From QHXM01 sp032160705 (GTDB lineage: Bacteria; Acidobacteriota; Blastocatellia; Pyrinomonadales; Pyrinomonadaceae), in assembly GCA_032160705.1 (NCBI GenBank), contig JAVHVE010000035.1, forward strand, positions 1 through 64,000: a stretch of DNA of 64,000 nucleotides, read 5' to 3'. This document shows positions 58,682 through 64,000 of the stretch, piece by piece. The stretch's first letter is position 1. Each line of letters begins with the position of its first letter. The translations under genes were made by a program, and so were the position numbers. Below the pieces are notes generated by a model that ran no database searches, was not told the origin of the DNA, and worked only from the letters and a program-made list of their open reading frames with translations.

Positions 58682-58780
58682 AAAAGCAGGAGACAGAAGA
58701 CAGGAGACAGAAGTCAGAATGAAAGGCACTAACCGCTTTTCTTCTGTCTCCTGACTTCTGACTTCTGTCTCCTGCTTTTA
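58682..58780. repeat. Heptad palindrome, CAGGAGA/CAGAAGT class
   Basis: Arms at 58682-58718 and 58741-58780. The loop contains AAAGGCACTAACCGCTTTT, a variant of the shared loop core. The right arm ends at the dxs stop codon. Confidence 0.87.
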
Positions 58781-60700
58781 GCTTACCTTTTGCCTTTTAG
58801 CGCGGCGATCTTCCAGCACCTCGACGCTTTCTTTGACCCGCGTGTAAATTCCGTCGGCGTCAAGGCCGTATTTTGCGAGCAACAGTTTTGCATCGCCGTG
58901 CGTGACGAGACGGTCGGGGATGCCCATCCGCACGACCCTGACTTGATCGAGCAGGCCGTTCTCTTCCAGCAGTTCCATCACGGCTGAGCCGAAGCCGCCC
59001 GCGAGATATGCTTCTTCGACCGTGACAATCAAACGCTTCGTGCGCGCGAGCGCGAGCAAGAGGCCGGAGTCGAGCGGCTTGACGAAACGCGCGTTGACGA
59101 CGGTTGTTTCGATTCCGTCTTTCAGTAGATTCTCAGCCGCGGCCAGCGACGGGTGCACCATCGAGCCGTAAGCGACAATGGCCACGTCGCCGTCGCCACC
59201 ATCGCGCAGGATTTCTCCACGGCCTATTTCCAGAAGCTGCGGCTCGCGGCTGATGTCAACGCCGATGCCATTACCGCGCGGGTAGCGCAAAGCCGCCGGC
59301 CCCGGATGCTCTATGGCTGTCAGGAGCATGTCGCGCAGCTCTCCTTCATCCTTCGGAGCCATCACGACCATGTTCGGCATGGGCCTGAGATAAGCTATGT
59401 CCAGAAGCCCGTGATGCGTCGGCCCGTCCGGTCCGGCTATTCCTCCACGATCCATGGCAAACGTGACATCAAGGTTCTGGATGCAGATGTCATGTATTAA
59501 CTGGTCGAAGCCGCGTTGCAGAAACGTCGAATAGATGGCCGCGACGGGTTTCAAGCCTTCGCACGCCAGGCCGCCTGAAAACGTCACGGCGTGCTGTTCG
59601 GCGATGCCGACATCGAAGGCGCGCTCAGGATATTTTTCCAGAATCAGATCCACGCCCGTTCCATCCGGCATCGCCGCCGTTAGCGCGACGATTTTTTCAT
59701 TCTTCGCCATCAGCTCGCACATCGTCTTGCCGAAGACAGCCGTGTAGGTCGGAGCTTTCGAGGCAGACTTGACGGGCTTGCCGGTTTTCAGATCGAACGG
59801 GCCGGTGGCATGCCAGGCGTAGTAATTTTTCTCGGAAGCCGGAAAGCCTTTGCCTTTGGTCGTCAGGGCGTGAACGATGACGGGAGCATCTTTGATTTGC
59901 TGCGCCTCGCGCAGAGCGGCGACCAGAGCGCGCGGGTTGTGCCCGTCAACGTAGCCGATGTACTTGAAGCCAAGCTCGCTCGTCAGCGCGCCAGGCAGCA
60001 CGGCTGCGGCGAGCGCATCCTTGACCGTCTTGGCCGCGTGATGCAGACGCGCACCCAACGCCGGAATCGAGAGCAGGGTTTCGCCCACCTCGTCTTTGAA
60101 GCGATGATAGCCTTGCGCCTCGCGTAAGCGATTGAGATAGCCCGTGAGCGCGCCGACGGCAGGCGCAATTGACATCTCGTTGTCGTTCAAGAGCACGATC
60201 AAGCGCGTCTTCAAGTGTCCAGCCTGATTGATAGCCTCCATCGCCATCCCGCCCGCCAGGGAAGCATCGCCGATGACGGCGCAGACGTGATGATTCTCGC
60301 CCTTGCGGTCGCGCGCAATCGCCATCCCCAGCGCCGCCGAAATTGAGGTCGAAGCATGCCCCGCGCCGAACGTGTCGTATTCAGATTCGTCACGCCGGAG
60401 AAAGGGGCTCAAGCCGCCGTACTGTTTAATGGTGGCAAGCTGGTCGCGCCGTCCGGTCAGAATTTTATGGGCATAAGCCTGATGGCCTACGTCCCAGACG
60501 ATGCGGTCATGTGGCGTGTCGAAAGCATAATGGAGCGCGACGGCCAGTTCGACCGCGCCCAGGGAAGCGCCTGTGTGGCCGCCCACGCGCGACATCGTTT
60601 CCAGAATGTATTCCCGAATCTCATCGGCGACCGCCTGCAACTGCTGGGGCGCGAGGCGGCGTAAATCCGCTGGCGAGTTGATGCTTTGTAAGAGTTTCAT
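58778..60700 (-). CDS. dxs: 1-deoxy-D-xylulose-5-phosphate synthase
   Basis: A 640-residue thiamine-diphosphate enzyme making DXP from pyruvate and glyceraldehyde-3-phosphate, first step of the MEP isoprenoid pathway. The N-terminal domain has GGHTGASLGAVELAVALHY, CAVIGDASLAGGMAMEA and LNDNEMSIAPAVGAL; the pyrimidine domain has DVGIAEQHAVTFSGGLA and FAMDRGGIAGPDGPTHHG; the C-terminal domain has VTVEEAYLAGGFGSAV. Length is normal. The gap to the Spy-like gene (60701-60958) is a divergent promoter region with no clear sites. Confidence 0.96.
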   Translation of the reverse strand: MKLLQSINSPADLRRLAPQQLQAVADEIREYILETMSRVGGHTGASLGAVELAVALHYAFDTPHDRIVWDVGHQAYAHKILTGRRDQLATIKQYGGLSPFLRRDESEYDTFGAGHASTSISAALGMAIARDRKGENHHVCAVIGDASLAGGMAMEAINQAGHLKTRLIVLLNDNEMSIAPAVGALTGYLNRLREAQGYHRFKDEVGETLLSIPALGARLHHAAKTVKDALAAAVLPGALTSELGFKYIGYVDGHNPRALVAALREAQQIKDAPVIVHALTTKGKGFPASEKNYYAWHATGPFDLKTGKPVKSASKAPTYTAVFGKTMCELMAKNEKIVALTAAMPDGTGVDLILEKYPERAFDVGIAEQHAVTFSGGLACEGLKPVAAIYSTFLQRGFDQLIHDICIQNLDVTFAMDRGGIAGPDGPTHHGLLDIAYLRPMPNMVVMAPKDEGELRDMLLTAIEHPGPAALRYPRGNGIGVDISREPQLLEIGRGEILRDGGDGDVAIVAYGSMVHPSLAAAENLLKDGIETTVVNARFVKPLDSGLLLALARTKRLIVTVEEAYLAGGFGSAVMELLEENGLLDQVRVVRMGIPDRLVTHGDAKLLLAKYGLDADGIYTRVKESVEVLEDRRAKRQKVS

Positions 60701-60958
60701 TGCGACCCGTATTGTAACGCGGGAAGCACTGTTTTGCTATCTCACGAAATATTAACAATTCAAGCAATTGGTCGCTCTCGTTTGCTCGGATTGAGCCGTC
60801 AGGCTTTTTTTCAAACCAAACCGCCTCTCCGCGCGTCCAAAGGTTCGAGAGCGGACTCTTCTTAAGAACGCTTCATCAACCGGCGGCCATGCGTGAAACG
60901 TTCACGGACAGGCAATCAATCTATAACCGATCAATTTACAAGGAGCACATTGAAAGTG

Positions 60959-61483
60959 ATGTCTTTACGAAGGATTTTAACCGGAGCCAGCCTTGTGCTC
61001 GGCCTCGTCTTCACATTGAGCGCTGTCGCCCTCGCGCAGCAGCCCTCAACAGTTCCGCAGGACAACGGGCAGCGGCAGCAAGAGCCCTGGGGGCGCAAAG
61101 GCGGGCGTCATGGGATGGGCGAAAGGGTTCGCGGTGGAATGCAGCGGCTCGTGAGTCAACTCAACCTGACGGAAGCTCAACAGCAGCAGTTGCGCGCTAT
61201 TGAGGATCGCTTTAAAGCCAGCACCAGGACTCAACGCGAAGAGATGCACCGCCTGCGCGAAAGCGCCCAGGGAGAGCAGCCTTCTGCTGACACGGAAGCT
61301 CGCTTTCAAGCCCTGCGCGCCGAGATCGGGCAGGCCATGAGAGCACAGCACCAGGAGATGCTGGGTGTGCTGACACCGGAGCAGCGCACGCAGCTTGAGC
61401 AACTAATAAGGGAGCGCAAAGCCCGCCACGGAGAGAGACGCAATCGGCGGATTGAACAGCAGGACAACAACGACGACCAGTAA
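60959..61483 (+). CDS. Spy/CpxP-like LTXXQ-motif periplasmic protein
   Basis: A 174-residue exported protein (signal about 1-28, ending ALAQQ). Two LTxxQ-type motifs occur: LNLTEAQQQQL and LTPEQRTQL, separated by a long charged helix, as in Spy/CpxP chaperones or metal-responsive proteins. The start is uncertain: AAGGAG at 60940-60945 could serve a TTG (60950), GTG (60956) or ATG (60959). A strong terminator follows 33 nt after the stop. Confidence 0.83.
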   Translation: MSLRRILTGASLVLGLVFTLSAVALAQQPSTVPQDNGQRQQEPWGRKGGRHGMGERVRGGMQRLVSQLNLTEAQQQQLRAIEDRFKASTRTQREEMHRLRESAQGEQPSADTEARFQALRAEIGQAMRAQHQEMLGVLTPEQRTQLEQLIRERKARHGERRNRRIEQQDNNDDQ

Positions 61484-61515
61484 AAAACCGGAATAACTTT
61501 GAACAGTGAGCCCGA

Positions 61516-61558
61516 AGAGGCTTCGTTGGGATTTCAAATCCCAACGAAGCCTCTTTTC
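61516..61558 (+). terminator. Rho-independent terminator after the Spy-like gene
   Basis: AGAGGCTTCGTTGGGATTT (61516-61534) and its perfect complement (61536-61554) around a single C, followed by TTTTCC. The stem is 19 bp. The same hairpin reads well in both directions but only the plus strand has the T run. Confidence 0.88.
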
Positions 61559-61816
61559 CAATCCGGGAGATTCTCACCGCTGATCGAAGATGACTCCGTT
61601 CGGTCTCGATGTCTCTCTGCTCTTTTTCTGCCTGCGTCGCTCTCCTCTCTATTTCCAGTCCAACGTCTTAGAGGTAGAATGAGTATTGCCAGTGAGATGT
61701 TCAGACTACTGATGTTTCCCCCGAACGGTGCAGACCAAGAAGTAAGCAAGGGACGAGCGCATACTTAGAAATCTCTGAAGTTCTGCTGCGATTCTTTTCA
61801 ATAATTTCTGAAAACG
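61559..61816. other. Intergenic leader of the three-domain regulator
   Basis: No convincing gene. A 29-codon ORF (61679-61768, MSIASEMFRLLMF...) has AGAGG 4 nt upstream but no other support. ATTTCTGAAA at about 61803-61812, next to the regulator start, is the reverse of the TTTCAGAA motif repeated at 63877-63907. Confidence 0.4.
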
Positions 61817-63604
61817 ATGATGAAAGACCAGGCCAAACGCTTCTACGAATTCGGGGTCTTTCGCTTAGACGTGACCGAGCGCGTTCTCTTCGGCGAAAAA
61901 GGTGTTGTGTCGCTGACGCCGAAAGCTTTTGACACGCTGCTGGTGTTGGTGGAAAACAGCGGCCACGTCCTCGGCAAAGAAGAGTTGATGGAGAAGGTCT
62001 GGCCTGACAGCTTTGTTGAAGAGAACAATCTGGCGCAGAACATCTCTTTGCTGAGGAAAGCTCTCTCTGAGGAAGGCAGTCCTCGGAAAATGATTGAGAC
62101 TGTGCCCAGGCGCGGCTATCGCTTCGTCGCTGACGTCAGAGAAAGTCTGGAGTCAGAGGATGGAGACGAGGACGAGATTCAAAGAACGCCTGCCACCATT
62201 GATCTACTGCCGAGCGCTGCCAGTCATAAACTATCACGCGGGTTTGATTTTAAGCTTGAGCGGCCACCCGAAACGATGTACGCCAGAAGCGGCGACGTTA
62301 ACATCGCGTATCAAGTCATCGGCGATGCGCCGCTCGATCTGGTCTTCGTGATGGGCTGGGTCTCTCACCTGGAATATTTCTGGCGCGAGCCAACCTTCGC
62401 GCGATTTCTCTTGCGGCTTGCTTCCTTCTCTCGCCTCATCCTCTTCGACAAACGCGGCACGGGGCTTTCAGATCGCGTGCCTATCAACAAGCTGCCAACG
62501 CTTGAGCAGCGGATGGATGACGTGCGTGCGGTGATGGATGCTGTCGGCTCGAAACGCGCGGCGCTCTGCGGCGTTTCCGAAGGCGGCCCGATGTGCAGTC
62601 TCTTCGCTGCGACCTATCCTGAAAAAACTATCGCACTCGTGATGATCGGAACTTATGCCAAGCGCCTGCGCGATGCCGAATACCCCTGGGCTCCGACAAC
62701 TGAAGAGCGCCAGCACTTTTTTGAGGAGATACGCGCGCACTGGGGTGGCCCCGTCGGGATTGAAGAGCGCGCGCCGAGCATGGCCGATGACCCGCAGTTT
62801 CGCGAGTGGTGGGCGACCTACTTGCGCATGGGTGCGAGTCCCGGTGCGGCGCTCGCCCTGACGCAGATGAACGCAGAGATAGACGTTCGCCACGTGCTGC
62901 CGTCCGTCCATGTCCCGACGCTCGTCATTCACAGAGCGGAGGATCAATGCCTGAAGGTCGAGGAAGGGCGCTACGTGGCGGAGAGAATTCCGGGGGCGAA
63001 ATATGTCGAACTGCCCGGTCAGGATCATCTGCCCTTCGTCGGCGATCAGGACTTGATTCTCGACGAGGTGGAAGAGTTTCTGACCGGCGCGCGCCACCAG
63101 CTTGAGCCGGACAGGGTGCTCGCCACTGTCTTATTCACACGGATTGTTGGTTCGCAAGAACACGTCGGGCGTTTTGGAGCGAGCCGCTGGCATGAACTAA
63201 TCAATCGTCTGCGCGCGCACGTCGGTCAAAAGATCGAATGGTTCAGAGGGCGCGAGATAGATATGGTTGGAGACCGCCCGCTCGCCATTTTCGACGGGCC
63301 GGCGCGCGCCGTGCGTTGCGCCTTCGCGATTGTCGAATACGCCTTACGTCTGGGCGTAGAGATGCGCGCCGGATTGCACACGGGCGAATGCGACATGGTT
63401 GATGGCAAAGTCGGCGGCATCGCGGCGGAAATCGGCGTCGAGGTCTCAAACAGAGCCGCCGCCGGAGAGGTGCTGGTTTCAAACACCGTCAAAGATTTGG
63501 TCGCAGGCTCAGGGATTAGATTCGAGGATAGAGGGACGCATACGCTCGGAGGTCTCCTTGGCGAATGGCGTCTCTTCGGGGTGCGTCAATCTGGCAAGGT
63601 GTAA
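61817..63604 (+). CDS. Winged-helix regulator fused to alpha/beta hydrolase and degenerate adenylate cyclase-like domains
   Basis: A 595-residue protein. Residues 1-105 are an OmpR/CadC-type winged helix (VSLTPKAFDTLLVLVENSGHVL, ETVPRRGYRFVADV). Residues ~140-415 are an alpha/beta hydrolase with nucleophile S254 in GVSEGG, acidic HRAEDQC and GQDHLPF histidine. Residues ~430-592 are a class III cyclase homology domain (TVLFTRIVGSQEHVG, FDGPARAVRCA, RAGLHTGECD). R442 replaces the first metal-binding Asp of the usual FTDIVGS, so cyclase activity is doubtful. No transmembrane helix. It probably senses a ligand and controls transcription. Confidence 0.88.
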   Translation: MMKDQAKRFYEFGVFRLDVTERVLFGEKGVVSLTPKAFDTLLVLVENSGHVLGKEELMEKVWPDSFVEENNLAQNISLLRKALSEEGSPRKMIETVPRRGYRFVADVRESLESEDGDEDEIQRTPATIDLLPSAASHKLSRGFDFKLERPPETMYARSGDVNIAYQVIGDAPLDLVFVMGWVSHLEYFWREPTFARFLLRLASFSRLILFDKRGTGLSDRVPINKLPTLEQRMDDVRAVMDAVGSKRAALCGVSEGGPMCSLFAATYPEKTIALVMIGTYAKRLRDAEYPWAPTTEERQHFFEEIRAHWGGPVGIEERAPSMADDPQFREWWATYLRMGASPGAALALTQMNAEIDVRHVLPSVHVPTLVIHRAEDQCLKVEEGRYVAERIPGAKYVELPGQDHLPFVGDQDLILDEVEEFLTGARHQLEPDRVLATVLFTRIVGSQEHVGRFGASRWHELINRLRAHVGQKIEWFRGREIDMVGDRPLAIFDGPARAVRCAFAIVEYALRLGVEMRAGLHTGECDMVDGKVGGIAAEIGVEVSNRAAAGEVLVSNTVKDLVAGSGIRFEDRGTHTLGGLLGEWRLFGVRQSGKV

Positions 63605-64000
63605 GTTCCTTCTGACAGCTACTCAAGGTTTAATTTGACCTGGTAATTCGCAGGATGATTTGCATGTCTCGACTTCTGCCGCCACAAGATTCCTGATTAT
63701 TTCATTCAAAAAATAAAATCATTACAAAGCGGAGCAGGCGCGTTGTGTCTCGGTATAACCGAAAGCAAGTGCCTCAACTGCACGGACATACATCTTTGTG
63801 CAAAAGCTACTGCGGTTGCACGTCAATGATGGCATGTTGGCATCATCGCAAAGAATTTAGAAACCAGGCTGAGCGCTTTCAGAAGTCTTTCAGAAGAATT
63901 TCAGAACGCTCTAAAGATTTCTTTCCTCGTGTGCAGTATCGTGCAGCACATGGACAACGGGCTGATTTGAAAACCGGTCTTTCAGGGGAAACCCAGCAGA
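63605..64000. other. Terminal intergenic region, no gene seen
   Basis: No convincing ORF or RNA gene in these 396 nt. It holds the 11-nt spaced repeats listed separately and GTGCAG repeated at about 63941-63955. It may be the promoter region of a gene beyond the window. Confidence 0.5.
63877..63907. promoter_or_regulatory. Three 11-bp-spaced direct repeats, OmpR/PhoB-type operator candidate
   Basis: TTTCAGAAG (63877-63885), TTTCAGAAG (63888-63896) and TTTCAGAAC (63899-63907) recur every 11 nt. That spacing is typical of tandem winged-helix binding sites such as PhoB boxes. The neighbouring regulator has such a domain. Binding is inferred. Confidence 0.5.

Overview
The window looks like a chromosomal stretch of an Acidobacteriota bacterium, probably close to Blastocatellia/Pyrinomonadales. 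This rests on gene content: two-subunit 2-oxoacid:ferredoxin oxidoreductase, DadA/CadC-type winged-helix regulators fused to effector domains, a DUF1972 glycosyltransferase, and Spy/LTXXQ proteins. The taxonomic call is an inference and no rRNA or tRNA gene was seen to test it. Most genes lie on the minus strand in long co-directional runs.

Layout. 0-6.6 kb: Fe-S metabolism (ferredoxin, A-type carrier, Mrp ATPase on minus; NifU and NifS on plus). 6.6-13.2 kb: LD-carboxypeptidase, then korA and korB separated by a Uma2-family gene and a nucleotidyltransferase-like gene, all bracketed by two CBS-domain proteins. 13.3-20.6 kb (minus): the conserved ffh-rpsP-khpA-rimM-trmD-rplS-rnhB operon running into two glycosyltransferases. 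20.8-25 kb: small secreted and membrane proteins, a metallophosphatase and a zinc peptidase. 25-41.8 kb (minus): an exopolysaccharide locus (WecC, WecB, heparinase II/III-like protein, deacetylase-like proteins, formyltransferase, AsnB-type amidotransferase, flippase, a four-domain fusion protein, glycosyltransferase). 42-53.9 kb: lipoprotein, amino acid permease, DNA polymerase I, DinB, QueF, rhomboid, symporter, NAD kinase. 54-64 kb: small hypotheticals, a candidate structured RNA gene, TlyA, YkgJ, DXS, a Spy-like protein and a three-domain regulator.

Three things stand out. (1) Three inteins lie within 8.2 kb, each splitting an active-site motif: one at the catalytic Cys of the UDP-sugar dehydrogenase and two in the polymerase domain of a short Pol I. 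(2) A minus-strand transcription unit at about 54.95-55.48 kb has a near-consensus promoter, a textbook terminator, no convincing ORF and a dozen hairpins, several closed by GNRA or UUCG tetraloops. I could not match it to tmRNA, RNase P RNA, SRP RNA or 6S RNA. (3) More than 20 intergenic gaps carry palindromes whose arms are degenerate tandem repeats, mostly with a 7-nt period. Arm sequences fall into many unrelated classes, but the architecture and in several copies the loop core are shared. These elements run into gene ends and supply start codons, stop codons and Shine-Dalgarno-like sequence to neighbouring genes.

The polysaccharide genes together suggest a surface polymer containing UDP-ManNAc-derived uronic acid, possibly amidated (AsnB homologue) and N-formylated (formyltransferase homologue), exported by a Wzx-type flippase. 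This is inferred from gene families only.
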